Shown here: positions 6,842-15,217 of the stretch, piece by piece | How positions within the stretch are numbered: the stretch's first letter is position 1 | Layout of the letters: each line of letters begins with the position of its first letter | Source of the DNA: DASRHY01 sp046765875 | GTDB lineage: Bacteria; Actinomycetota; Actinomycetes; Propionibacteriales; Kribbellaceae | Length of the DNA: 41,954 nucleotides | Direction: 5' to 3' | Assembly (NCBI GenBank): GCA_046765875.1 | Contig: JBKPSJ010000224.1 | Span: 1-41,954 of the forward strand | Translations under genes and position numbers: made by a program | Notes under the pieces: model-generated | The model's input: the letters and a program-made list of their open reading frames with translations, nothing else | Database searches by the model: none | Told to the model about the DNA's origin: nothing

Positions 6842-8133
6842 CGACGTATCTGATCACCGGGGCCAGGATCCTCGGTGCCGACGCGGCCGACATCGTGGTC
6901 GCGGACGGACAGTTGGTTGCCGTCGGCAATGACGTGCCGCGCCCGGACGGCGACGTGGTGGTGATCGACGGAACCGGACTGATCGCATTGCCCGGCCTGG
7001 TCGACCTGCACACGCACCTGCGCGAGCCCGGCCGTGAGGACGCCGAGACGGTGCTCACCGGCACCCGGGCCGCGGCGCTCGGCGGGTTCACCGCGGTGCA
7101 CGCGATGGCCAACACCGAGCCGGTCGCCGACACCGCCGGCGTGGTCGAGCAGGTCTGGCGGCTGGGCCGTGAGGCCGGGTTCTGCGATGTGTACCCGGTC
7201 GGCGCGGTGACCGTCGGGCTCAAGGGCGCCCAACTGGCCGAGCTCGGCGCGATGGCCGACTCCGCCGCCCGGGTCCGGGTCTTCTCCGACGACGGGCACT
7301 GCGTGTCCGACGCCGGGCTGATGCGCCGCGCGCTCGAATACGTGAAGGCCTTCGACGGCGTGATCGCACAGCACGCGCAGGAGCCGCAGCTCACCAAGAA
7401 CGCGCAGATGAACGAGGGCACGCTGTCGGGGATCCTCGGCCTGACCGGCTGGCCGAGCGTGGCCGAGGAGGCGATCATCGCCCGCGACGTGCTGCTCGCC
7501 GAGCACGTCGGCTCCCGGCTGCACGTGTGCCACCTGTCCACCAAGGGCTCGGTCGAGATCGTGCGCGGGGCGAAGCGGCGCGGGCTCGAGGTCACCGCCG
7601 AGGTCACCCCGCACCACCTGCTGCTCACCGAGGACAAGGCCGGCAGCTACGACCCGGTGTTCAAGGTGAACCCGCCGCTGCGCGGCAAGGCCGATGTCGA
7701 GGCGGTTCGCGAGGGCCTGGCCGACGGCACCATCGACGCGGTCGCGACCGACCACGCGCCGCACCCGGTGGAGGACAAGGACTGCGAGTGGAGCGCGGCC
7801 GCGTTCGGCATGCTCGGGCTCGAGACCGCGCTGTCGGTGGTGCAGGAGACGATGGTCGACACCGGGCTGCTGACCTGGGCCGAGGTCGCGGACCGGATGA
7901 GCTTTGCGCCGGCCCGGATCGGCGCCGTGGCCGACCATGGCCGCCCGCTCGCCGCCGGCGAGCCGGCCAACCTCACCCTCGTCGACCCGGCCGCGCGCCG
8001 CACGATCGACCCGCGCGAGTCGGCGTCGCTGTCGCGCAACACCCCGTACGCCGGGATGGAGTTGCCCGGCCGGGTGGTGGCGACGTTCCTGCGCGGTGTG
8101 CCGACGGTGCTGGACGGGAGGCTCGTTCGATGA
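6838..8133 (+). CDS. pyrC: Dihydroorotase
   Basis: A 431-residue amidohydrolase that cyclises carbamoyl-aspartate to dihydroorotate. Metal-site motifs are visible: DLHTHLREPG near residue 58, HAMANTEP, the histidine motifs QHAQEP, VCHLSTKG and EVTPHHLLLTE, and the late aspartate in DAVATDHAPHP. Length and motifs fit type I dihydroorotases. Start is ATG at 6838, overlapping the pyrB stop (ATGA); no separate strong ribosome binding site is needed if translation is coupled. It in turn overlaps the next gene by four bases. Confidence 0.97.
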   Translation: MTTYLITGARILGADAADIVVADGQLVAVGNDVPRPDGDVVVIDGTGLIALPGLVDLHTHLREPGREDAETVLTGTRAAALGGFTAVHAMANTEPVADTAGVVEQVWRLGREAGFCDVYPVGAVTVGLKGAQLAELGAMADSAARVRVFSDDGHCVSDAGLMRRALEYVKAFDGVIAQHAQEPQLTKNAQMNEGTLSGILGLTGWPSVAEEAIIARDVLLAEHVGSRLHVCHLSTKGSVEIVRGAKRRGLEVTAEVTPHHLLLTEDKAGSYDPVFKVNPPLRGKADVEAVREGLADGTIDAVATDHAPHPVEDKDCEWSAAAFGMLGLETALSVVQETMVDTGLLTWAEVADRMSFAPARIGAVADHGRPLAAGEPANLTLVDPAARRTIDPRESASLSRNTPYAGMELPGRVVATFLRGVPTVLDGRLVR

Positions 8134-8810
8134 GGCTGCTGGGCGGTGCGCTGGTGGCCGGCGGTCTGATGACGCTGTGCTACCTGGGCATCCTGCACGG
8201 CTGGCGCGCCTGGGAGCGCCGCCACGGCGGGCTGGCCGTGCCGCCGCCCCCACCGCGCGATCTCGACACCTCCGAGGCGATCGAGGGCGTCTACGTCGCC
8301 ACCACCACCGCGTACGACTGGTCCGAGCGGATCGCGGCGCACGGCCTCGAAGTGCGCAGCCGGGCGGCTGTGGTGATCGACGTCGACGGCCTGGCGGTAC
8401 TGCGTTCGGCGGCGCCGAGCTTCTTCATCCCGGCCGAGAAACTGCTGGCGGTACGGACCGCACGCGGGATCGCCGGCAAGTCCGGTACACAGGCCGCCGG
8501 GCTGGTGGTCTTCACCTGGCGGCACGACGGGTACCGGCTCGACACCGGCTTCCGGCCGCGGCACCCCGAGGACGTGCAACGGCTGGTCGACCAAGGTGGC
8601 GACTTGGTCGTGAGCTCGTACGAACACGCCGACTCGCCGAACGAGCCGGTCAGGCCGGTGCAGTCCTGGCAGCGACCCACCGTGCTGCATGACCTGCCCT
8701 CGATCGAGTGCGACGACCTCGACCTCGACCTGGACCTGGAGCCGGACCTCGGCCCCGGACTCGGGTCCGAGCCGCGCCGGCGCCACTACGTGAACGGAGA
8801 GACCCGGTGA
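8130..8810 (+). CDS. Conserved membrane-anchored protein of the actinobacterial pyr operon, function unknown
   Basis: A 226-residue protein I recognise by position rather than by function: many Actinobacteria, including Mycobacterium tuberculosis, carry a membrane or export-annotated protein between pyrC and carA. One N-terminal transmembrane segment is seen (residues ~3-22, LLGGALVAGGLMTLCYLGIL). A basic, proline-rich linker and a ~130-residue soluble domain of alternating strands follow (EGVYVATTTAYDWSERIA to TGFRPRHPEDVQRLV), resembling a bacterial PH-like fold. The tail is an acidic repeat (DDLDLDLDLEPDL) then a basic end. ATG at 8130 overlaps pyrC and the stop overlaps carA, so its expression is tied to pyrimidine supply. 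It may recruit or scaffold pyr enzymes at the membrane; that is inference only. Confidence 0.85.
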   Translation: MRLLGGALVAGGLMTLCYLGILHGWRAWERRHGGLAVPPPPPRDLDTSEAIEGVYVATTTAYDWSERIAAHGLEVRSRAAVVIDVDGLAVLRSAAPSFFIPAEKLLAVRTARGIAGKSGTQAAGLVVFTWRHDGYRLDTGFRPRHPEDVQRLVDQGGDLVVSSYEHADSPNEPVRPVQSWQRPTVLHDLPSIECDDLDLDLDLEPDLGPGLGSEPRRRHYVNGETR

Positions 8811-9982
8811 CCCAGGTACCAGCCGTACTCGTGCTCGAGGACGGCCGGTCGTTCACCGGTGCCTCGTACGGTGCGTCGGGGGAGACGTTCGGCGAGGCGG
8901 TGTTCGCCACCGGGATGACCGGCTACCAGGAGACGCTGACCGACCCGTCGTACCACCGCCAGATCGTCACCCAGACCGCGCCGCACATCGGCAACACCGG
9001 CGTCAATGACGAGGACGACGAGTCGCGCCGGATCTGGGTCGCCGGGTACGTCGTACGCGACCCGGCCCGGGTGCCGTCGAACTGGCGATCCAAGCGCAGC
9101 CTGGACGACCAGTTGCGGGCGCAGGGCATCGTCGGTATCAGCGGCATCGACACCCGTGCGCTGACCCGGCACCTGCGCGAGCGCGGCGCGATGCGGGCGG
9201 CCATCTCGACCGAGACGCTGGACCCGGCCGCGCTGCTGGCGAAGGTGCTCCGGCAGCCGCCGATGGCCGGCGCCGACCTCGCCGGTGACGTCACCACCAC
9301 CGAGCCGTACGTCGTACCGCCCATCGGCGAGAAGCGGTTCACCGTCGTCGCGCTCGATCTCGGGATCAAGGCGATGACGCCGCGGCGGATGGCCGAGCGC
9401 GGGATCGAGGTGCACGTGCTGCCGCTGAGCTCGACGGTGGAGCAGGTACTGGCCCGCGGGCCCGACGGGGTGTTCATGTCGAACGGGCCGGGCGACCCGC
9501 AGACCACCGAGCACCCGACCGCCCTGCTCCGGGAGCTGCTGGAGCGCGGAGTGCCGTTCTTCGGGATCTGCTTCGGCAACCAGGTGCTCGGCCGGGCGCT
9601 CGGGCTGGGCACGTTCAAGCTCAAGTACGGCCACCGCGGGATCAACCAACCGGTGCTCGACCGGGCGACTGGCAAGGTCGAGATCACCGCGCAGAACCAT
9701 GGGTTCGCCGTCGACGCACCACTGGACTCCACGATCGAGACGCCGTACGGGACGGCCGAGGTGAGCCACATATCGCTCAACGACGGCGTTGTAGAGGGGC
9801 TCCGCGTAACTCGTGACGGACAACCGCTCGCCTTCTCCGTGCAGTACCACCCTGAAGCGGCGGCGGGCCCCCACGACTCCGCCTACCTCTTCGACCGCTT
9901 CGCCGAGCTGATGTCGCAACGTCCGAAGAACCGGCGCGGACTCAGCACCACCTCTCCGGACCCGAGCGGGGGGCGGGGCTGA
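8807..9982 (+). CDS. carA: Carbamoyl-phosphate synthase small (glutaminase) subunit
   Basis: A 391-residue class I glutamine amidotransferase that releases ammonia from glutamine for CarB. The N-terminal CarA domain (LVLEDGRSFTGASYGA, then FATGMTGYQETLTDPSY) is followed by the glutaminase domain. There the nucleophile cysteine lies in FFGICFGNQVLGRALG near residue 260, and the His/Glu pair is in VQYHPEAAAGPHD. The GICFGNQ wording is a normal variant of GICLGHQ. Start is GTG at 8807, overlapping the upstream stop (GTGA). The last ~20 residues (KNRRGLSTTSPDPSGGRG) are a loose tail. It shares one base with carB (TGATG). Confidence 0.97.
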   Translation: MTQVPAVLVLEDGRSFTGASYGASGETFGEAVFATGMTGYQETLTDPSYHRQIVTQTAPHIGNTGVNDEDDESRRIWVAGYVVRDPARVPSNWRSKRSLDDQLRAQGIVGISGIDTRALTRHLRERGAMRAAISTETLDPAALLAKVLRQPPMAGADLAGDVTTTEPYVVPPIGEKRFTVVALDLGIKAMTPRRMAERGIEVHVLPLSSTVEQVLARGPDGVFMSNGPGDPQTTEHPTALLRELLERGVPFFGICFGNQVLGRALGLGTFKLKYGHRGINQPVLDRATGKVEITAQNHGFAVDAPLDSTIETPYGTAEVSHISLNDGVVEGLRVTRDGQPLAFSVQYHPEAAAGPHDSAYLFDRFAELMSQRPKNRRGLSTTSPDPSGGRG

Positions 9983-12900
9983 TGCCGCGGCGGGACGACA
10001 TCGAGAGCGTGCTGGTGATCGGGTCGGGGCCGATCGTGATCGGGCAGGCGTGCGAGTTCGACTATTCGGGGACGCAGGCGTGCCGGGTGTTGAAGGAGGA
10101 GGGCTTCCGGGTCGTCCTGGTCAACTCCAACCCGGCCACGATCATGACCGACCCGCAGTTCGCCGACGCGACGTACATCGAGCCGATCAACCCCGAGTTC
10201 GTCGAGAAGGTGATCGAGAAGGAGCGGCCGGACGCTCTGCTCGCGACCCTCGGCGGGCAGACCGCGCTCAATGCGGCGGTCGTGCTGCACGACAGCGGTG
10301 TGCTCGACAAGTACGGCGTCGAGCTGATCGGCGCCTCGGTCGAGGCCATCCAGCGCGGCGAGAACCGCGAGTCCTTCAAGGCTGTGGTCGAGTCTCTCGG
10401 CGCGTCCGTGGCGAAGTCGCACATCTGCCACTCGCTCGACGACGTGTTCGGCGCCGCCACCGGACTCGGCTACCCGCTCGTGGTGCGGCCGAGCTTCACA
10501 ATGGGCGGCGTCGGCTCCGGAATGGCGTACGACGAGAACGACCTGCGCCGGATCGCCGGTGCCGGGCTCGCGGCCAGCCCGACCACCGAGGTGCTCATCG
10601 AGGAGTCGATCGTCGGCTGGAAGGAGTACGAGCTGGAGGTGATGCGCGACCGGGCCGACAACGTGGTGATCGTCTGCTCGATCGAGAACGTCGACCCGAT
10701 GGGCGTGCACACCGGCGACTCGGTGACCGTCGCGCCGGCGATGACGCTGACCGACCGCGAGTACCAGGTCATGCGTGACGTTGCCATCGGCATCATCCGA
10801 GCGGTCGGCGTCGACACCGGCGGCTGCAACATCCAGTTCGCGGTGAACCCGGCCGACGGACGGATGATCGTGATCGAGATGAACCCGCGGGTATCGCGAT
10901 CCTCGGCGCTGGCCTCGAAGGCGACCGGCTTCCCGATCGCGAAGATCGCCGCCAAGGTGGCGATCGGCTACACCCTGGACGAGATCCCCAACGACATCAC
11001 CCGGCAGACCCCGGCGAGTTTCGAGCCGACCCTGGACTACGTCGTGGTCAAGGCGCCGCGGTTCGCGTTCGAGAAGTTCCCGCACGCCGACGCGACGCTG
11101 ACCACGCACATGAAGAGCGTCGGCGAGGCGATGGCGATCGGCCGTAATTTCACCGAGGCGCTGCAGAAGGCATTGCGCTCGCTCGAACGGCCGGAGGCTC
11201 GATTCTCCTGGGCGACCGAGACGGGTGACCTCGACGCGTTGCTCGACAAGGCGCGCGCCCCGCACGACGGACGGCCGCGGACGTTGATGGACGCGATCCG
11301 GGCCGGCGCGACGCCGGAGCAGGTCTTCGACGCGACCAAGATCGACCCGTGGTTCGTCGACCAGCTCTTCCTGATCCACGAGACGGCTCTGGCGGTCGCG
11401 GATGCCGAAAGGCTGACGCCCGACGTGCTCCGGCTGGCCAAGCGGCACGGCTTCTCCGATCTGCAACTGGCCGAACTGCGCGGGATGAGCGAGGACGTGG
11501 TCCGCGGCGTACGTCAGGCGCTCGGGATCCGCCCTGTCTACAAGACAGTCGACACCTGCGCGGCCGAGTTCGCGGCGCTGACCCCGTACCACTACTCCTC
11601 GTACGACGAGGAGACCGAAGTTGCCCCGCGCAACGAACCGGCTGTGCTGATCCTGGGGTCCGGGCCGAACCGGATCGGACAGGGGATCGAGTTCGACTAC
11701 TCCTGCGTACACGCGGCAATGGCGTTGCGCGAGGCCGGCTACTGCACGGTGATGGTGAACTGCAACCCGGAGACGGTGTCGACCGACTACGACACCTCCG
11801 ACCGGCTGTACTTCGAGCCGCTCACCATCGAGGACGTGCTCGAGGTCGTGTACGCCGAGCAGCAGGCCGGCCCGGTCGCCGGAGTGATCGTGCAACTGGG
11901 CGGGCAGACCCCGCTCGGGCTGGCGCAGCGGCTCGCCGATGCCGGCGTACCGATCGTCGGGACGTCGCCGGAGGCGATCCACCTGGCCGAGGAGCGCGGC
12001 GCGTTCGGCGCGGTGCTGGCCGAGGCCGGGCTGCCGGCGCCTAAGCACGGCACCGCGCTGTCGTCGAAGGAGGCGCACGCGATCGCTGCCGAGATCGGCT
12101 TCCCGGTGCTGGTCCGGCCGTCGTACGTGCTCGGCGGCCGCGGCATGGAGATCGTGTACTCCGAGGCCGAGCTGGCCGCCGCGCTGGACCGGCTGAGCAG
12201 CGGCGCGACCTGGGACCATCCGGTGCTGGTCGACCGATTCCTCGACGACGCCGTCGAGATCGACGTCGACGCGCTGTACGACGGCGAGGAGTTGTTCCTC
12301 GGCGGCGTGATGGAGCACATCGAGGAGGCCGGGGTGCACTCCGGCGACTCGGCGTGCGCGCTGCCGCCGATCACGCTCGGCAGCGCCGACATCGACAAGA
12401 TCCGCGCCTCGACCGCGGCGATCGCGGCCGGCGTCGGCGTACGCGGGCTGCTCAACATCCAGTTCGCACTGGCCGGCGACGTGCTCTACGTCCTGGAGGC
12501 GAACCCGCGGGCGTCGCGGACGGTGCCGTTCGTGTCCAAGGCCACCGCGACCCCGCTGGCCAAGGCCGCGGCGCGGGTGATGCTCGGCGCGTCGATCGCG
12601 TCGCTGCGCGCCGAGGGACTGCTGCCGGCGATCGGCGACGGCGGCACACTGCCGCCACACGCGCCGATCGCGGTGAAGGAGGCGGTGATGCCGTTCAACC
12701 GGTTCCGCACCGTCGAGGGCACGTCGGTGGACACCATCCTCGGCCCGGAGATGCGCTCGACCGGCGAGGTGATGGGCATCGACGACCTGTTCGGCACCGC
12801 GTTCGCCAAGTCGCAGTCCGGTACGTCCAGCACGCTCCCGTCCGGCGGTACCGCGTTCGTGTCGGTGGCCAACCGCGACAAGCGGCACATGATCTTCCCG

Positions 12901-13344
12901 GTCAAGCGGCTGGCCGACCTGGGCTTCGAGATCCTCGCCACCGAGGGGACCGCGGACGTGCTGCGCCGCAACGGCGTCGAGGCGACCGTCGTCCGCAAGC
13001 ACAGTCTCGGCCCGGGTCCGGACGGCGAGCCGACGATCGTGCAGCTGATCCACGACGGCAGGGTCGACCTGATCGTCAACACCCCGATCGGCATCACCCG
13101 CGACGGCAGCCCCCGGATCGACGGGTATGAGATCAGATCCGCGGCAGTGGCCCGCAACATCCCGTGCATCACCACGATCCAGGGACTGGGCGCGGCCGTG
13201 CAGGGGATTGAGAGCATCCGGGCCGGCGATATCGGCGTCCGGTCGCTGCAGGACTGGGCCGACCGCATCCGCGGACCCGTCGCGTTCGCAGAAGGGGTGC
13301 GGGATTCGCGTAACTTCTTCGGACGTGAGCCGAGGCGGCGGTGA
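9982..13344 (+). CDS. carB: Carbamoyl-phosphate synthase large subunit
   Basis: A 1120-residue subunit making carbamoyl phosphate from bicarbonate, ammonia and two ATP for both pyrimidines and arginine. The internal duplication is clear: each half has the pre-ATP-grasp start (LVIGSGPIVIGQACEFDYSG and LILGSGPNRIGQGIEFDYSC) and ATP-grasp residues (VIEMNPRVSRSSALASKATG and LEANPRASRTVPFVSKATAT). The oligomerisation domain lies between (FDATKIDPWFVDQLF). A C-terminal methylglyoxal-synthase-like allosteric domain spans ~930-1100. It is slightly longer than the E. coli enzyme (1073). ATG at 9982 shares its A with the carA stop. Because of the operon's PyrR control, arginine biosynthesis would share this single copy unless another exists elsewhere. 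Confidence 0.98.
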   Translation: MPRRDDIESVLVIGSGPIVIGQACEFDYSGTQACRVLKEEGFRVVLVNSNPATIMTDPQFADATYIEPINPEFVEKVIEKERPDALLATLGGQTALNAAVVLHDSGVLDKYGVELIGASVEAIQRGENRESFKAVVESLGASVAKSHICHSLDDVFGAATGLGYPLVVRPSFTMGGVGSGMAYDENDLRRIAGAGLAASPTTEVLIEESIVGWKEYELEVMRDRADNVVIVCSIENVDPMGVHTGDSVTVAPAMTLTDREYQVMRDVAIGIIRAVGVDTGGCNIQFAVNPADGRMIVIEMNPRVSRSSALASKATGFPIAKIAAKVAIGYTLDEIPNDITRQTPASFEPTLDYVVVKAPRFAFEKFPHADATLTTHMKSVGEAMAIGRNFTEALQKALRSLERPEARFSWATETGDLDALLDKARAPHDGRPRTLMDAIRAGATPEQVFDATKIDPWFVDQLFLIHETALAVADAERLTPDVLRLAKRHGFSDLQLAELRGMSEDVVRGVRQALGIRPVYKTVDTCAAEFAALTPYHYSSYDEETEVAPRNEPAVLILGSGPNRIGQGIEFDYSCVHAAMALREAGYCTVMVNCNPETVSTDYDTSDRLYFEPLTIEDVLEVVYAEQQAGPVAGVIVQLGGQTPLGLAQRLADAGVPIVGTSPEAIHLAEERGAFGAVLAEAGLPAPKHGTALSSKEAHAIAAEIGFPVLVRPSYVLGGRGMEIVYSEAELAAALDRLSSGATWDHPVLVDRFLDDAVEIDVDALYDGEELFLGGVMEHIEEAGVHSGDSACALPPITLGSADIDKIRASTAAIAAGVGVRGLLNIQFALAGDVLYVLEANPRASRTVPFVSKATATPLAKAAARVMLGASIASLRAEGLLPAIGDGGTLPPHAPIAVKEAVMPFNRFRTVEGTSVDTILGPEMRSTGEVMGIDDLFGTAFAKSQSGTSSTLPSGGTAFVSVANRDKRHMIFPVKRLADLGFEILATEGTADVLRRNGVEATVVRKHSLGPGPDGEPTIVQLIHDGRVDLIVNTPIGITRDGSPRIDGYEIRSAAVARNIPCITTIQGLGAAVQGIESIRAGDIGVRSLQDWADRIRGPVAFAEGVRDSRNFFGREPRRR

Positions 13345-14408
13345 GGGTATACGCGGGATTTGTGCGGCCGCTGCTGTATGGGCTCGGCGGAGGAGATGCC
13401 GAGACCGCACACGAGCGGACGCTGCACTGGATGACGCGGATGCCGGCGTGGTCCTCACGCGTGATGGCCCGGACGTACGGGCGGCTGGGCCCGGACCTGG
13501 CGCGGACCGTGTTCGGCGTCCGGTTCCCGGGACCGGTCGGGCTTGCGGCCGGGATGGACAAGAACGGCCTGGCGCTGCCTGCCTGGCGGGCGCTCGGGTT
13601 CGGGTTCGCCGAGGTCGGCACGGTGACCGCGCAGCCGCAGCCCGGCAACGAGCGGCCGCGGCTGTTCCGGCTCCCGGCCAGCGAGGCGATCGTGAACCGG
13701 ATGGGGTTCAACAACGAGGGCTCCGCCGCTGTGGCCGAACGGCTGCGCGGATACGGCGACCTCGGCTACCCGCTCGGCGTGAGCATCGGCAAGTCGAAGG
13801 TGACCCCGCTCGAACGGTCCGTCGAGGACTATGTCACCTCGTTGCGCCGGCTGTACGCGTACGGCGACTACTTCGCGGTCAACGTCAGTTCGCCGAACAC
13901 GCCCGGCTTGCGCTCGCTTCAGGACGCCGGCGCGTTGCGTGAGTTGCTGGCCGCACTCCGACACGAGACCGGGGTGCTTGCCACCTCCGGCGCGATCCCG
14001 AAGCCTGTCCTGGTGAAGATCGCACCCGACCTCACCGAATCCGCGTTGGACGAGCTTCTCCAGGTCTGTACCGACGAGCGCGTCGCCGGCCTGATCGCGA
14101 CCAACACCACGACCGGGCGCACGGGAATCGCGGCCGCCGACCTGGACCTGGCCGCCGAGCAGGGCGGGTTGTCGGGCCGGCCGCTGACCTTGCTCACGCG
14201 CCGGATCGTCGGGCTGATCCACGAGCGCACGGCGGGGGAGTTGCCGGTCATCGGCGTCGGCGGTGTGCTCGACCCCGACGACGCGGTCCGGCTGATCGAC
14301 GCCGGTGCGAGCCTGGTCCAGCTCTACACAGGACTCGTGGTGCGCGGTCCCGGGCTGGTGCGGCGTACCAACGCCGCCCTGGCGGCCGGTACGAAGGCGG
14401 CGGCGTGA
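13341..14408 (+). CDS. pyrD: Dihydroorotate dehydrogenase (quinone), class 2
   Basis: A 355-residue FMN enzyme oxidising dihydroorotate to orotate with quinone as acceptor. The class 2 hallmarks are present: an amphipathic N-terminal extension (residues 1-40, MRVYAGFVRPLLYGL) for membrane contact, and AAGMDKNG with its FMN lysine. The orotate-binding segment is VNRMGFNNEG, and the catalytic serine lies in NVSSPNTPGLR; FMN-phosphate residues are in VIGVGGV and YTGLVVRGP. All catalytic positions I can check are intact. GTG at 13341 overlaps the carB stop (GTGA). This is the operon's working dihydroorotate dehydrogenase; the PyrK- and PyrD-like proteins that follow are additional. Confidence 0.96.
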   Translation: MRVYAGFVRPLLYGLGGGDAETAHERTLHWMTRMPAWSSRVMARTYGRLGPDLARTVFGVRFPGPVGLAAGMDKNGLALPAWRALGFGFAEVGTVTAQPQPGNERPRLFRLPASEAIVNRMGFNNEGSAAVAERLRGYGDLGYPLGVSIGKSKVTPLERSVEDYVTSLRRLYAYGDYFAVNVSSPNTPGLRSLQDAGALRELLAALRHETGVLATSGAIPKPVLVKIAPDLTESALDELLQVCTDERVAGLIATNTTTGRTGIAAADLDLAAEQGGLSGRPLTLLTRRIVGLIHERTAGELPVIGVGGVLDPDDAVRLIDAGASLVQLYTGLVVRGPGLVRRTNAALAAGTKAAA

Positions 14409-15217
14409 TCGCCGAGCCGGCCGGCATCCGTGGCGAGGTGCTCAGCGTCAAGCGCGCCGGGGCGTACCACCACCTCACGATCAGGACGCCCGGCATCGAC
14501 CCGGCGACCCGGGCCGGACACTTCGTAGCGATCGCGATCGGAGGGCCTGATCCGGTCCGGCTGGCCCGCCGGTCGTTCTGGGTCTTCGCGGTCGAGACCG
14601 GCGGGCTGTACGGCGGAACGGTCGAGATCGTGGTCGAGATTCGCGGCGCCGGCACGGCCTGGCTGGCCGGGCTGCGGACCGGCCACAAGGTCGACCTGCT
14701 CGGCCCGCTGGGCAAGCCGTTCGCGCTGCCTCGCGAGCCGGTGTCGTGCCTGCTGGTCGGCGACGCGTACGGCAGCGCGCCCCTGTTTCAGCTCGCTCGT
14801 GGACTGATCGGCCGCGGCTGCCGGGTGCACATGCTGCTCGGCGCGGCCGACGAGGCGCACCTGCTTGGCGCGCTCGCGGCCAAGCGGACCGCTGGTTCCC
14901 TCGGGATCGCGACCGCCGACGGCTCGGCCGGTGTCGCCGGGCCGGTGGAGGTGCTGCTGCCGGACGCGTTCCGCCAGTACGGGATCGAGGTCGCGTACGC
15001 GTGCGGGCCACACCCGACGCTGCAGGCTGTGGCCGAGGCGGCTGCGGCGTACGGCGCTTACAGCCAGTGCGCGCTGGAACCGCGGATGGGCTGCGGCACC
15101 GGGTTGTGCCTGTCCTGCGTGGTCGAACTCGAGGAACGCGGGCGGAGCCGGACCGTACGGGGTTGTGTGGACGGGCCGGTGATGGCCGGCGACACGGTCT
15201 GCTGGGAGTACGCGTGA
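14405..15217 (+). CDS. PyrK-like iron-sulfur flavoprotein (dihydroorotate dehydrogenase electron-transfer subunit family)
   Basis: A 270-residue ferredoxin-reductase-type protein. Residues 1-100 form the FAD barrel, with RRSFWVF standing for the usual RRP(I/L)S motif. Residues ~110-210 form the NAD domain, starting VGDAYGSAPLF where PyrK normally has GGGIGVAPL. At the C-terminus all four [2Fe-2S] ligands are present (MGCGTGLCLSCVVE and RGCVDGP, spacing C-x4-C-x2-C-x15-C). In class 1B systems PyrK passes electrons from PyrDB to NAD+. Here the neighbouring class 2 PyrD does not need it, while the next gene encodes a class 1-like PyrD lacking its active site. GTG at 14405 overlaps pyrD; the stop overlaps the next gene. 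The electron donor and acceptor are unknown; altered NAD-loop glycines hint at changed specificity. Confidence 0.88.
   Translation: MIAEPAGIRGEVLSVKRAGAYHHLTIRTPGIDPATRAGHFVAIAIGGPDPVRLARRSFWVFAVETGGLYGGTVEIVVEIRGAGTAWLAGLRTGHKVDLLGPLGKPFALPREPVSCLLVGDAYGSAPLFQLARGLIGRGCRVHMLLGAADEAHLLGALAAKRTAGSLGIATADGSAGVAGPVEVLLPDAFRQYGIEVAYACGPHPTLQAVAEAAAAYGAYSQCALEPRMGCGTGLCLSCVVELEERGRSRTVRGCVDGPVMAGDTVCWEYA

Noticed and set aside
5815..8253. 812-codon minus-strand open frame opposite pyrB-pyrC
   Set aside because: Shadow of two enzymes with complete active-site motifs; no protein-like features of its own.
9883..13458. 1191-codon minus-strand open frame opposite carB
   Set aside because: It mirrors carB codon by codon and reads as low-complexity H/R/D/G/V sequence; carB is unmistakable.
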